Assembly: GCF_900114915.1 (NCBI RefSeq)
Contig: NZ_FOUS01000017.1
Location: forward strand, 62,001-126,000
Origin: Bradyrhizobium sp. Rc3b
Lineage (GTDB): Bacteria > Pseudomonadota > Alphaproteobacteria > Rhizobiales > Xanthobacteraceae
Length of the DNA: 64,000 nucleotides
Reading direction: 5' to 3'
The notes below the pieces were generated by a model. The model had not been told where the DNA came from and made no database searches. It saw only the letters and a program-made list of their open reading frames with translations. This document shows positions 15,063 through 24,756 of the stretch, piece after piece. The translations under genes and the position numbers were made by a program. The number at the start of each line of letters is the position of its first letter. Position 1 is the stretch's first letter.

Positions 15063-17137
15063 CACGCCGCCTCGCTGATATGCTGCTTCTCGACCTTCGA
15101 CTGCGCCAACGCGACGAGCTGCGCGACGTCGAGGATCAATGCCGCCGTGCCATCGCCCAGGATGGTCGCGCCCGAGAACATCGTGACATCCGAATGCAGC
15201 TTTGAGAGCGACTTGATCACGGTCTGGTGGTTGCCGATGATCTGGTCGGCGACGAGACCGACGTGAGTCTCGCCGGTCGAGATGATGATCGTCTTCTGAT
15301 GACGGTCGGGCGTGCCCGATGCCGTCATGATCTCGCGCAGCCGGAGGAAGGGCACCAGATTGCCGCGCACGTTGAGGAAATTGCGACCGCGCGAGCGCTC
15401 GTCCTCGGCGGTCAGCTCGATGCATTCTTCGACCGCGGACAGCGGAATGATGTAGCGGCCTTCGCCGACGCGGATCAGAAGACCTTCGATGATTGCCAGC
15501 GTCAGCGGCAGGCGCAGCGTCACCGTGGTGCCCTGGCCCGGCCGGGTCGACAGGTCGATCGAGCCACGCATGTTCTCGATGGTACGCTTGACCACGTCCA
15601 TGCCGACGCCGCGGCCTGATAGCGCCGAGATGGTCTGTGCGGTCGAGAAGCCGGGATGGAACAGGAACTGATGGACCTCGTGATCGGTGAGCACGGCGCC
15701 AGTCGCGATCAGCCCCTGTTCTTCGGCTTTCGCACGGATACGCGCGGTGTTGAGGCCGCCGCCATTGTCCTTCACGGTGACGAGCACCTGCGCACCGGAA
15801 TGGACGGCGGCGAGCTCGATCCGGCCTTGCTCGGTCTTGCCATTGGCAGCGCGCGTGGCGGTGTCTTCGATGCCGTGGTCGACGGCATTACGGATCAGAT
15901 GCACCAGCGGATCTGCCAGGCACTCGATCATTGTCTTGTCGAGTTCGGTATCTTCGCCCGAGGTGACGAATTCGACGGGCTTGGACAGATCCCGCGACAG
16001 ATCATGCACGAGGCGGCGGAAGCGACCGAACAGCGATCCGATCGGCACCATGCGCGCACCCATCGTGGTATCGCGCAAGGAGGAGGCGAGGCGCTCGATC
16101 TCCTCGGCGATCATCTTGATCGAGAGATCGGAGCCGGAGGCGGCGAGCTGGGTCAGCCGCGCCTGGGCGATGACGAGCTCGCCAACGCGGTCCATCAGCT
16201 CGTCGAGACGCTCGGCCTGGACGCGGACGGTGGCAATGCCGCGATCGTCGCGCTTGGCCTCGAGCTTCGGTTCAGGCTTTGATTCGGATTTCGGTTCCGT
16301 CTTTGCGACCGCCTGCTCGGCGACGGGCGCCGCAGCAGCCTCGACCGGCGGCGCAGGCATTTCGGCCACCGGGGCCAGCTCCTCGTCGAGCAGCTGGAAC
16401 AGCGGTGCCGGCGCAGGCGCTTCGACATGCTCCAAAGGCGACAGCGTCAGCTTCATCTCGTCCTGGACGAACATGAAGACGTCGTCGATCGCATCCTTGT
16501 CGCAGGCCGCGTGCAGCTTGACGTCCCACTTCAGATAGCAGTCTTCCGGCTCCATCTCGTCGAGGAACGGGACGCCGTCGGTAACGGGCACGACGAAGCA
16601 GGGGCCGAGCTTGCAGAGGTCTTCCAGCAGGTCGAGCGGGTTCGAGCCGTTGCGCAGGATATGGGTTTCGAATTCCAGATAAAGGTGCCAGCCGGCCTGC
16701 TTGGTCACGGCGGGAGCCAGCGGCGGCGCTTCGGCAATCTCCATCACCGCTGCAACAGGCTGGTCGGCCGAGACGAAGCGCTTGAGGTCGTCGAGAATGG
16801 CCTCGCCAATGATGTCGTCGGTCGACTGGGGATCTTCGATCAACGCGCGGATGTAGTCCTTGGCCGCGAGCGCGACCGAGATCAGCTCCTGGGTCGGCTT
16901 GATCTCGCCCTTGCGGACGCGGTCGAAGGCGGTCTCGAATTCGTGGGTGAAGGAGGCGACCTTGTCGAAGCCGAACATGGCGCCCGAGCCCTTGATCGTA
17001 TGCAGGGCGCGGAAGGCGGAATCGACCAGTTCGCGGTCATCGGGACGCTGGCCGAGATCGAGCAAGGCCCCTTCAAGGACTTCGAAGAGCTCGCTGGCTT
17101 CCTGACGAAAGACCTCGGTCGGGTCCATTGCGCTCAT
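15062..17137 (-). CDS. cheA: CheA chemotaxis histidine kinase
   Basis: 691 aa. P1/HPt domain with phospho-accepting His46 in ALHTIKGSGAMFG; an intermediate region (about 145-245) occupying the P2 position but not resembling E. coli P2; a Pro/Ala/Glu-rich linker (about 250-300); P3 dimerisation helices (VQAERLDELMDRVGELVIAQ); P4 ATPase with N box LIRNAVDHGIE, G1 VKDNGGGLN and G2 GRGVGMDVVK; and the C-terminal CheW-like P5 (about 540-690). It phosphorylates CheY and CheB. The ATG overlaps the cheY stop by 4 nt (ATGA). All catalytic boxes are intact. Confidence 0.97.
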   Translation of the reverse strand: MSAMDPTEVFRQEASELFEVLEGALLDLGQRPDDRELVDSAFRALHTIKGSGAMFGFDKVASFTHEFETAFDRVRKGEIKPTQELISVALAAKDYIRALIEDPQSTDDIIGEAILDDLKRFVSADQPVAAVMEIAEAPPLAPAVTKQAGWHLYLEFETHILRNGSNPLDLLEDLCKLGPCFVVPVTDGVPFLDEMEPEDCYLKWDVKLHAACDKDAIDDVFMFVQDEMKLTLSPLEHVEAPAPAPLFQLLDEELAPVAEMPAPPVEAAAAPVAEQAVAKTEPKSESKPEPKLEAKRDDRGIATVRVQAERLDELMDRVGELVIAQARLTQLAASGSDLSIKMIAEEIERLASSLRDTTMGARMVPIGSLFGRFRRLVHDLSRDLSKPVEFVTSGEDTELDKTMIECLADPLVHLIRNAVDHGIEDTATRAANGKTEQGRIELAAVHSGAQVLVTVKDNGGGLNTARIRAKAEEQGLIATGAVLTDHEVHQFLFHPGFSTAQTISALSGRGVGMDVVKRTIENMRGSIDLSTRPGQGTTVTLRLPLTLAIIEGLLIRVGEGRYIIPLSAVEECIELTAEDERSRGRNFLNVRGNLVPFLRLREIMTASGTPDRHQKTIIISTGETHVGLVADQIIGNHQTVIKSLSKLHSDVTMFSGATILGDGTAALILDVAQLVALAQSKVEKQHISEAA

Positions 17138-17499
17138 GCGCGCACCAGCTTGCCGACCACGGCGAGCAACTGCTCAGGCTTGAACGGTTTGGTGATCCAG
17201 CCGGTGGCGCCGGCGCTCTTGGCTTCCTGCTTCACCGTGTCGTTGGATTCGGTCGTCAGGAACACGATGGGCATGCCGACCGCACTCGGCAGCTTGCGCA
17301 GCGCCCGGATCAGCTCCAGCCCGTTCATGACGGGCATGTTGAGGTCGGTGATCACGAGATCGAGCTTGCCGGCCTGCGCCTTGGCGAGGCCTTGCGCACC
17401 GTCGCCGGCCTCGATCACGCTGTGACCGGCCGGCTCGAGCACCACCTTGATCATTTGCCGGATGCTGGGGGAATCGTCGACGGTCAGAATCGTGGCCAT
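17134..17499 (-). CDS. cheY: CheY single-domain response regulator
   Basis: 121 aa receiver domain only: acid pair in LTVDDSPSIRQM, phospho-acceptor Asp52 in LVITDLNMPVMNG, Thr in VFLTTES and Lys in TKPFKPEQ. It is expected to carry the signal from CheA to a flagellar motor or another output. It overlaps cheA by 4 nt and the upstream STAS gene by 1 nt (TAATG), so it is tightly coupled in the operon. This is the only stand-alone receiver in the cluster. Confidence 0.96.
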   Translation of the reverse strand: MATILTVDDSPSIRQMIKVVLEPAGHSVIEAGDGAQGLAKAQAGKLDLVITDLNMPVMNGLELIRALRKLPSAVGMPIVFLTTESNDTVKQEAKSAGATGWITKPFKPEQLLAVVGKLVRA

Positions 17500-17822
17500 T
17501 AGGTGCCATCTTTCTTTTGCGGGAAATGCTGATCGATCATCGCCTCGCTGGTGAAGCCGGCGCGGCGAAGGGTGTTGCGAAGAGACTGTGAGAATGAGGT
17601 CAGCACCACCGGGCGGCCCTGAGCCTGGCCCGTCTTGGCTGTCGACAGCAGAAGCTGGATCGAGGTCACGTCGGCCTTGTCGACGCTCGAACAGTCGATC
17701 TCGAGCCGCTCCTGGCGGCCGAACGCCTCGCGAATGAGCTCATAGACATTGCGGATGGCCGCGATGCTGCAATCGGCGGGCAACCGCAACGACCACTTTG
17801 GCTCCGTGGGATTGAGCGCCAT
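17499..17822 (-). CDS. STAS-domain protein, first gene of the che operon
   Basis: 107 aa with an anti-sigma-antagonist-like STAS fold: strand LRLPADCSIAAI, helix, strand RLEIDCSSVDKADVTSIQLL and PVVLTSFSQSLRNTLRRAGF. STAS proteins at the head of che operons are frequent in alphaproteobacteria, but their role is not settled. The usual phosphorylatable Ser region (DSSG) reads ADVTSIQ here, so Thr/Ser phosphorylation remains possible. The purine-rich sequence GGCGGGGCAGCG precedes the ATG. The promoter should lie between 17823 and 18093, divergent from the HD-GYP gene. Confidence 0.85.
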   Translation of the reverse strand: MALNPTEPKWSLRLPADCSIAAIRNVYELIREAFGRQERLEIDCSSVDKADVTSIQLLLSTAKTGQAQGRPVVLTSFSQSLRNTLRRAGFTSEAMIDQHFPQKKDGT

Positions 17823-18093
17823 CGCTGCCCCGCCTTTGCTAAAATTCCACTACTCGTTTGACGCGAATCCGGTGAGCAAACTCCTAACGCGGGCATCCGT
17901 ACAACTACGGGTCACATTCTCGCGGAATTCGCGCAACTGCATGCAGACGTATACAACCTCCTGAAATCTTTCATGCGCGGCGCGCATATCCGCGGCGCGG
18001 GTGCTCCCGTACGGCGCATTTGCTTCGCGTTAAATTCGCTCGGGCTATGGCTTGGGTTCGTGTCTTTGCCAGCGAAGAGAGCCCCGGCCGCCG

Positions 18094-19218
18094 ATGCTGA
18101 CCCAAGCGCTTCTGGTTGACGACAGCCGTTCCGTCCTCAACTTCCTGAAACGTCACATCGAGGCCGAAGGCTTGGTCGAGGCCACCACCTTCCTCGATCC
18201 CGTGGAAGCGTTGACTTGCGCGCGGGAACGCGGCTTCGATCTCGTGCTGGTCGACTACGAGATGCCGCACATGGACGGCATCAGCTTCATCCGCACCTTC
18301 CGTGCCCTGCCCGGCTGTGCCGACATCCCGATCGCGATGATCACGTCGCGGCAGACCGATGACGTCAAGATGGAAGCGCTGCAGGCCGGTGCAACCGACT
18401 TCCTGCCCAAGCAGCCGCAAAGCGTCGAGATGACGGTGCGCCTGCGGAATTTGATTCAGCTTGGTGCAGCCGTACGCAAGCTCAACGACCGTGCGGCGCA
18501 TCTGGCCAGCGAAGTCGCAGCCGCGACGCAAAAGCTCGGCGAACGCGAGGAGGAGATCATCCTGCGGCTCGCACTCGCGGTCGAATACCGTGACAACGAC
18601 ACCGGCGAGCACACGCTGCGGGTTGCCCGGTACAGCCGCATCATCGCCGAGCAGCTCGGACTGCCGGCCCGGCTTTGTCGCGACATTTATCTGGCCGCGC
18701 CCCTGCATGACGTCGGCAAGGTCGCCATTCCCGACAACATTCTGCTCAAGCCCGGCAGGCTGACCGACGATGAGATGGCGGTGATCCGCACCCATGCAAC
18801 GATCGGCGAGCGGATCCTGGCGAACTCCGGCTGCGAGCTGATCCAGCTCGGTGCGCAAATTGCCGCAGGCCATCACGAACGCTGGGACGGTGCGGGCTAT
18901 CCAAACGGTCTGAGGGCAGACGAGATCCCGGTCGCCGCGCGCGTGGTCGCGGTCGCCGACGTCTTCGACGCGCTGACGACGCGACGACCATATAAAGAGC
19001 CGATGCCGATCGAGCTGGCTCGCGGCTATTTGGTCGAGAACCAGGGCCGCCAGTTCGATCCGGCCTGCGTCGAGGCTTTCTTGTCGCGCTGGGACGAGGT
19101 GGTCGAGATCGCCGCCGGTGAGCGGGCAACGCCATTTCACAAGGCCGAGGCTCCGCTCACTCCGGCCATGGAGGCACCGGCCGAGGGCCGTTCGCCTGAG
19201 GTTGTCCCGGCCAGCTGA
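18094..19218 (+). CDS. RpfG-type response regulator with HD-GYP phosphodiesterase
   Basis: 374 aa from the ATG at 18094 (a TTG 14 codons upstream is less likely). The receiver domain (about 4-125) has Asp54 in LVLVDYEMPHMDG. A coiled linker is followed by the HD-GYP domain (about 150-340), with LHDVGKVAIPD (HD), RTHATIGERIL, GHHERWDGAGYPNGL (GYP) and ADVFDALTTRRPY. Expected activity is hydrolysis of c-di-GMP, controlled by receiver phosphorylation. It is divergent from the che operon, whose kinase could be a donor. The C-terminal 35 residues are Pro/Glu-rich. Confidence 0.92.
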   Translation: MLTQALLVDDSRSVLNFLKRHIEAEGLVEATTFLDPVEALTCARERGFDLVLVDYEMPHMDGISFIRTFRALPGCADIPIAMITSRQTDDVKMEALQAGATDFLPKQPQSVEMTVRLRNLIQLGAAVRKLNDRAAHLASEVAAATQKLGEREEEIILRLALAVEYRDNDTGEHTLRVARYSRIIAEQLGLPARLCRDIYLAAPLHDVGKVAIPDNILLKPGRLTDDEMAVIRTHATIGERILANSGCELIQLGAQIAAGHHERWDGAGYPNGLRADEIPVAARVVAVADVFDALTTRRPYKEPMPIELARGYLVENQGRQFDPACVEAFLSRWDEVVEIAAGERATPFHKAEAPLTPAMEAPAEGRSPEVVPAS

Positions 19219-19395
19219 TTTCGCCGTCCGGCCAACAGCTTGGCATCTTCCTTCGTCGGCGATGGCCGGCTTGAACCACTTCCTGCTAGAGTGCACCAAT
19301 AATCAAAGAGTGATTCTGGTCACACTTGCTTGGGCGCCCCGATGCTAAAAATCGCACCGGGACGGAGACCTAGCAAAAATTATCGGTCGAATTGA

Positions 19396-20076
19396 ATGAG
19401 AACAGTCATGAGAAGCCTGATCGGCGCTGTTGTCGGCGCGTTCTGTACTGCGGCCCCTGCCTTGGCAGAGACGCCGGCCGCGATCGTCGAGGATGTGCAA
19501 GGCAAGGTCGATGGCGTCGAGTTCATGGACTATGTCGCCGCGGGCAAGATCATCAAGCTCGGGCCCAAGGCCAGCATTACGCTCAGCTATCTCAAATCCT
19601 GCCTGCGCGAGACCATCAGCGAGGGCGTCGTGATGGTCGGCGCCGAGCAGAGCACCGTGCAGCTCGGCGACGTGCAGCGTGCCAAGGTGCCCTGTGACAC
19701 CAAGGCGGCGCAGCTCTCCGAACGCGAGGCGAACCAGAGTGCGGCGACCACGTTCCGGACCATGCGGTCCGATGCCAAGAGCGCACCGTCCAAGCTGCCG
19801 ACGATTTACGGCGTCGCGCCCCTGATCCAGGCCAAGAGCGGCAGCACGCTGGTGATCGAGCGCACCGACGGCAAGGAACCCACGATCAGCGTGCCGCTCA
19901 AGAACGACATCATGATCCGCGGCAAGTTCTACGACTTTGCCAAGGCCGGGAAGTCGCTGACCCCGGGCGGCAGCTATCTCGCAAGCCTCGGGGCCAAGCG
20001 TTACACCTTCCAGGTCGATGCCAGCGCGACCGCCTCGCCAACCCCGATCATCGGCCGCCTGCTGCGGCTCGAATAA
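19396..20076 (+). CDS. Exported FecR-like protein paired with the cyclase
   Basis: 226 aa. A signal peptide (about 1-24, ending ALAETP) is followed by a beta-rich mature protein: IVEDVQGKVDGVEFMDYVAAGKIIKLG resembles the FecR-type strand pattern, where a threshold phrase (G..I.LG....I.L.YL) is followed by a long polar stretch, and the end is again beta-rich. It lies 20 bp upstream of the CHASE2 cyclase on the same strand, so a periplasmic partner or ligand-presenting role for the CHASE2 sensor is a reasonable inference. Two close ATGs (19396 and 19408) are possible starts. Confidence 0.7.
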   Translation: MRTVMRSLIGAVVGAFCTAAPALAETPAAIVEDVQGKVDGVEFMDYVAAGKIIKLGPKASITLSYLKSCLRETISEGVVMVGAEQSTVQLGDVQRAKVPCDTKAAQLSEREANQSAATTFRTMRSDAKSAPSKLPTIYGVAPLIQAKSGSTLVIERTDGKEPTISVPLKNDIMIRGKFYDFAKAGKSLTPGGSYLASLGAKRYTFQVDASATASPTPIIGRLLRLE

Positions 20077-20096
20077 GCAGACCTAGCGACCGGGCG

Positions 20097-22247
20097 ATGC
20101 GGCGGATCGGGGGACGGGACATCGTTGCGGCGACCCTGATTGCGCTCGTGACGGGCGCGATCTTCACGTCGCCGCCGCTTCAGACCCTGCAAGGCCTTTC
20201 GCTCGACATCCTCACGGCGATGCGCGGGAGGCTTCTCGGCGACAGCCGCGACATCGCGACATCGCCGGTCGTCGTCGTGGCGATCGACAGCGAAACCTAC
20301 GACACGCCACCGTTCAAGGGATCGCCGACGCAGACCTGGACGCGCGAGATCGGCCGGGTGCTCGGCAGCGTCACCGAGGGCGGCGCCAAGGTGATCGGCT
20401 TCGACGTCATCTTTCCGAGCTCGATCGAGCAATCGGAGATTCCTTTTGGCGACACCGCCGTTGGCGGCCGCATGAAGGGATTCGATCGGGATTACTTGAT
20501 CGCGCTCCGGCAAATCTCCGATAGCGGCAAATTGGTGCTCGGCGAAATCCTGAGCAATGACCATCCGGAAGTGCCCTATCGCGCCCAGCAAGTCGCCGTG
20601 CGCAACACCGTGCGGGCACTCAATGTCCACACCGACCACGACGACGTCATCCGACGGATGCCGCTGAGCTTTGCCATCGAGGGCCGGCCGGTCCCCGCGA
20701 TGGCGGTCGAGCTCACTGCGCGCGCGACGGGCGCAAAGCCCGAGATTGCGCCCTCTGGCGCGACCGAATTGTCCGGCTATGCGATCCCAAGTGCCGTGCC
20801 GAATACAATGACGCTCAACTTCCGAGGGCTGGGACGCGACATCCCGACCTTCTCCTTCGTCGATCTGCGCGCCTGCGTCGAAAAGGGTGACCGCGACTTT
20901 TTTCGCCGCGCTTTCGGCGGCAAGGTCGTGCTGCTCGGTACGGTCCTGAATTTCGAGGACCGCAAGCTCACCTCGATGCGCCTCTCCGGCGGGTATGACG
21001 GCACGCCGGCGGCACGATGTGCCCTGCCCGCGCCGGCAAGCACTGTGCAAAAGTCTCGCAGCGACGTCGCCGGTGTGTTCGTGCACGCCACCGCGGTCCG
21101 AAATCTGATCGAGCGCGATGCCGTGACCGAGCTCGGCTTCCCAATGCGGACCATTCTCACGATCGCGTTCGCGGCGATCATCGCCTGCGCGGCCTGCCTG
21201 CTCGCACCGAGTGGCGCGCTGCTCACGTGGTCCGCTCTCACCCTCGTTTATGCAGCCATAGCCGTCAGCGCGTTCGTCCATGCCTTGGCGCTGCCGCTGA
21301 CGGAGCCGGCACTCGCGAGCCTTGCTGCGCTCGCGATCATGATCGGCTACCGATTCATGCTGGCCGATCGCGACGAGCGCTTCCTGCGCAAGAGCTTTGC
21401 CTTCTACCTCGCGCCCGAGGTCATCGAGACCATGGTCACCTCCGGCAAGATGCCGGCACTCGGCGGCGAGATGCGCAACGTCACCATGTTCTTCTCCGAC
21501 CTCAGCGGTTTCTCGTCCATTGCCGAGACCATGACGCCGGGAGAACTGGTGACGCTGATGAACGAATATCTGTCCGCCATGACGGATATCATCGAAGGCC
21601 ATGGCGGTTACGTCGACAAATATATCGGCGATTCCATCGTCGCGATGTTCGGCGCGCCGGCCGACGATCCCGCACACGCCGCCAACGCCGTTCGCGCCGC
21701 GCTGAAGTGCCATGAGAAGCTGGCGGAGCTCAATGCGGGCAATCCCGTCTTCGCCGGTCACGGCCTGTCGCATCGCATCGGGCTCAACAGCGGCGAAGCC
21801 GTGGTCGGCAATATCGGCTCGCGCCGCCGCTTCAACTACACCGTGATGAGCGACACCGTGAACGTCGCCTCGCGGCTCGAGGGCGCCAACAAATATTACG
21901 GTACCGCGATCATGGCCTCGGAGACGACCATGACGCAGAGCGGCGACGCCTTTGCCTGGCGCGAGCTGGATGCGATCAGGGTGCTGGGGCGCGGCGAAGC
22001 CATCAGGGTGTTCGAGCCGCTGGCGGAGAAAGGCGCGGAAGGCGCCGAGCAGGCGAAGGTCGCCGCAGCTTATGCTGAAGGACTGGCGCGCTGGCGCGCG
22101 CGGGATTTTGCGAAGGCGGCTGATGCCTTCGGGCAGATGGCGGAGACTGATCCGGCGTCAGCGCTGTTTGCGAAGCGCGCGACGGCATTCACCGCGAATC
22201 CACCGCCGCCAGATTGGACCCCGGTCAATACGCTGGAAGGGAAGTAG
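20097..22247 (+). CDS. CHASE2-domain class III adenylate/guanylate cyclase
   Basis: 716 aa. N-terminal TM (about 10-30), a periplasmic CHASE2 sensor (about 35-330), three membrane helices (about 340-420), then the class III cyclase domain (about 455-640) and a helical TPR-like tail. Metal-binding aspartates are in MFFSDLSGFSS and YIGDSIVAMFGAP. Lys of DKYIGD and the downstream FNYTVMSDTVNVASRLEG indicate an ATP-using enzyme. It would make cAMP in response to a periplasmic signal. It is transcribed with the preceding exported protein. Confidence 0.92.
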   Translation: MRRIGGRDIVAATLIALVTGAIFTSPPLQTLQGLSLDILTAMRGRLLGDSRDIATSPVVVVAIDSETYDTPPFKGSPTQTWTREIGRVLGSVTEGGAKVIGFDVIFPSSIEQSEIPFGDTAVGGRMKGFDRDYLIALRQISDSGKLVLGEILSNDHPEVPYRAQQVAVRNTVRALNVHTDHDDVIRRMPLSFAIEGRPVPAMAVELTARATGAKPEIAPSGATELSGYAIPSAVPNTMTLNFRGLGRDIPTFSFVDLRACVEKGDRDFFRRAFGGKVVLLGTVLNFEDRKLTSMRLSGGYDGTPAARCALPAPASTVQKSRSDVAGVFVHATAVRNLIERDAVTELGFPMRTILTIAFAAIIACAACLLAPSGALLTWSALTLVYAAIAVSAFVHALALPLTEPALASLAALAIMIGYRFMLADRDERFLRKSFAFYLAPEVIETMVTSGKMPALGGEMRNVTMFFSDLSGFSSIAETMTPGELVTLMNEYLSAMTDIIEGHGGYVDKYIGDSIVAMFGAPADDPAHAANAVRAALKCHEKLAELNAGNPVFAGHGLSHRIGLNSGEAVVGNIGSRRRFNYTVMSDTVNVASRLEGANKYYGTAIMASETTMTQSGDAFAWRELDAIRVLGRGEAIRVFEPLAEKGAEGAEQAKVAAAYAEGLARWRARDFAKAADAFGQMAETDPASALFAKRATAFTANPPPPDWTPVNTLEGK

Positions 22248-22272
22248 CGACGTCAGCCCAGACGCGCCGCGC

Positions 22273-23445
22273 CTAAAACGGCAGTCCCACGTAATTCTCC
22301 GCGAGCAGGCGCTGCGCCGTCTCGGACGAGAGCAGATAGTCCAATTCCGTCTGCTGAAGCCGGTCCTCGTATTCGAGCCGGTCGGGGAAGCGGTGCAAGA
22401 GCATCGTCATCCACCAGGAGAAGCGCTGCGCCTTCCAGATCCGCGCGAGCGCCTTGGCGGAATAGCCGGCAAGCCCGGAATCATCGCCGCGCTGATAATG
22501 CGCGAGCAAGGCGTGATAGAGATAGTAGATGTCGGACGCCGCGCTGTTCAGCCCGCGCGCGCCCGTCGGCGGCACGATGTGAGCGGCATCGCCGGCGAGG
22601 AACAGGCGGCCATAGCTCATCGGCTCGGCGACGAAGCTGCGCAGCGGCGCGATGCTCTTCTCGATCGACGGCCCCGTGATCAGCTTGCCGGCGACCTCCT
22701 CCGGCAAGCGGCGCTTCAGCTCGGCCCAGAACGCATCGTCGCTCCAATCCTCGACCTTATCGGTCAGCGGCACCTGGACGTAGTAGCGGCTCAGCACCTG
22801 CGAGCGGAGCGAACAGAGCGCAAAGCCGCGCTCGTGCTTCACATAGATCAGCTCGGGCGACACCGGCTTGGTGCGCGACAGCACCCCGAGCCAGCCGAAC
22901 GGATAGACCTTCTCATATTCGCGCAGCACATCCTTCGGGATCGACTTGCGGCTGACGCCGTGGAAACCGTCTGCGCCGACGATGTAGTCGCAATCGACGC
23001 GGACGGTCTCGCCGTTCGATCGATAGGTCACGTAGGGGCGGTCCGATGTCAGATCATGCGGCGTCACGTCCTGCGCATTGTGCACGACCTTGCCGCCGAG
23101 GCGGTCCCGCGCCTCATAGAGATCGCGCGTCAGCTCGGTCTGGCCGTAGACCAGCACCGAACTGCCGCCGGAATGCTTGTGCAGATCGATCTTGGACAGC
23201 ACGCCGTCATGGGCGATCTCGAAACCGGTGTGGATCTCGCCTTCGCGGTCCATCCGCTCGCCGCACTGCGCCTCGCGCATCAGCTCGGCGAAGCCATGTT
23301 CGAGCACGCCGGCGCGGATGCGGGCGAGCACATGGTCGCGGCTGTATTTCTCGAGCACGACCGCGTCGATGCCCTTGAGGTGCAGCAGCTGGGATAACAA
23401 CAGCCCGGACGGCCCGCCGCCGATGATACAGACCTGAACCTTCAT
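22273..23445 (-). CDS. pobA: 4-hydroxybenzoate 3-monooxygenase
   Basis: 390 aa FAD-dependent hydroxylase that converts 4-hydroxybenzoate to protocatechuate with NAD(P)H and O2. The FAD-binding fold begins with VCIIGGGPSGLLLSQLL; the second conserved motif is VGADGFHGVSR and the ribityl-binding motif is RLFLAGDAAHIVPPTGARGL. The length equals that of characterised PobA enzymes. A strong ribosome-binding site (GGGAGG) precedes the ATG. It is divergent from an AraC regulator and 2 kb from pcaGH, which encode the next step. Confidence 0.96.
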   Translation of the reverse strand: MKVQVCIIGGGPSGLLLSQLLHLKGIDAVVLEKYSRDHVLARIRAGVLEHGFAELMREAQCGERMDREGEIHTGFEIAHDGVLSKIDLHKHSGGSSVLVYGQTELTRDLYEARDRLGGKVVHNAQDVTPHDLTSDRPYVTYRSNGETVRVDCDYIVGADGFHGVSRKSIPKDVLREYEKVYPFGWLGVLSRTKPVSPELIYVKHERGFALCSLRSQVLSRYYVQVPLTDKVEDWSDDAFWAELKRRLPEEVAGKLITGPSIEKSIAPLRSFVAEPMSYGRLFLAGDAAHIVPPTGARGLNSAASDIYYLYHALLAHYQRGDDSGLAGYSAKALARIWKAQRFSWWMTMLLHRFPDRLEYEDRLQQTELDYLLSSETAQRLLAENYVGLPF

Positions 23446-23531
23446 TTTCGCGTCCTCCCGTCGGCACTTTTTTGCAGATTTGGCGGCGCAGACCGATGGA
23501 GGGTTTCGCCATTGTCTTGTACTATTCGAAC

Positions 23532-24401
23532 ATGAGAAGCGCGCTCCCTGCCCCGACGATCCGGGTCTACAATTTGTTCGGCGAGTCCGGCGATCTGCCC
23601 GACGTCGTGCATTGCGAGACCATTGCGTCCCGCTCGGTGCTGCACGACTGGACCCTCGCCGTGCACCGTCATGCCCGGCTGCACCAGGTGCTGCTGATCG
23701 AGCGCGGCGGCGGCGAGGCGACGCTCGACGGGCGCGTGGTGCAGCTGAAGCCGATGCAGATCGTCAACGTGCCTGTCGGTCACGTCCACGGCTTCCGCTT
23801 CGTGCCGGATACGCAAGGTTGGGTGCTGACCATCGCCGCGGAAATTCTGGACGAGGCGCTGCTTGCCGCCGAGGGTCTGCGCGGTGCACTGGCCCGCTCA
23901 GCCGTGGTGCGCGGAACGCCGCAGATCCGCACCACCATGAAGCAGATCTTCGCCGAACACGCCGCGCGCGATTTCGGCCGCGCACATGTGCTGCGGGCGT
24001 TGTCGTCGGCCATGATCGGGCTGGTGGCCCGCGCGCTGACCAGCGAGAGCGGCGGCAACGGCACGGTCGAATCCAGCCTGTTCCGCCGTTTCGAGGCGCT
24101 GCTGGAGCAGCATCACCTGGAACGCTGGAGCGTCGCGGACTATGCCGAGGCGCTGGCGGTGACGCCGACACATCTCAACCGGATCACACGGGCGGCAACC
24201 GGTGATACCGCCTCGCACCTCATCCTCAACCGGCTGATCCGCGAGGCGCGGCGCAACCTCGTCTACACCAATTTGCCGATCTCGACGATTGCCTACACGC
24301 TCGGCTTCGAGGATCCCGCCTATTTCAGCCGGGTCTATGCCGCAGCCACGGGAGTGTCGCCGCGCGCCTTCCGCGCGCAGCTGCATGGCGATGAAGGTTG
24401 A
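23532..24401 (+). CDS. AraC-family activator, probable pobA regulator
   Basis: 289 aa from the ATG at 23532 (other ATGs at 23472 and 23496 would extend it). The N-terminal cupin-like sensing part has HARLHQVLLIERGGGEATLD and MQIVNVPVGHVHGF. The C-terminal AraC domain carries two helix-turn-helix motifs (SVADYAEALAVTPTHLNRI and ISTIAYTLGFEDPAYFSRVY). Its divergent position 86 bp from pobA matches PobR/PobC-type activators that respond to 4-hydroxybenzoate. The operator is expected in 23446-23531 but I could not define it. Confidence 0.85.
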   Translation: MRSALPAPTIRVYNLFGESGDLPDVVHCETIASRSVLHDWTLAVHRHARLHQVLLIERGGGEATLDGRVVQLKPMQIVNVPVGHVHGFRFVPDTQGWVLTIAAEILDEALLAAEGLRGALARSAVVRGTPQIRTTMKQIFAEHAARDFGRAHVLRALSSAMIGLVARALTSESGGNGTVESSLFRRFEALLEQHHLERWSVADYAEALAVTPTHLNRITRAATGDTASHLILNRLIREARRNLVYTNLPISTIAYTLGFEDPAYFSRVYAAATGVSPRAFRAQLHGDEG

Positions 24402-24756
24402 CACGTCGGACGAAAGACCGAGCGCGCCCATGGATGAAGGCGACATTGCCGCAATGGCCGCCTTTGCTGCCGGTGCAGCCACTTACCTTCGTATATCGGG
24501 TCCTATCCTTTGCATAGAAGCCCCTTACCTCAGTACAATTGAGCAGGGCCTGCTCGCGCCTTAGCGTGGCTGCATTCGGCGCCCTGGCGCTGGTGGCATG
24601 GAACCTCCCTTACCTTGGCGCAAGACGGCCACCCCTGTCCGGTCGTCTGCGCCGCTTTTTCAGCAAGCCATCGGCGCCTTCAGTATTTTCCGGCCGACAT
24701 ACCGTACCCCGACAGCTGATCGGCCAGCTTTCGTGTGGACTGGAGATTTGAGCACA
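24402..24756. other. Intergenic stretch, nothing recognised
   Basis: 355 bp between the AraC regulator and the NYN protein. The open frames here lack ribosome-binding sequences and consist of proline/arginine-rich translation. I see no tRNA, repeat or clear terminator. It presumably contains the NYN gene promoter. Confidence 0.4.
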
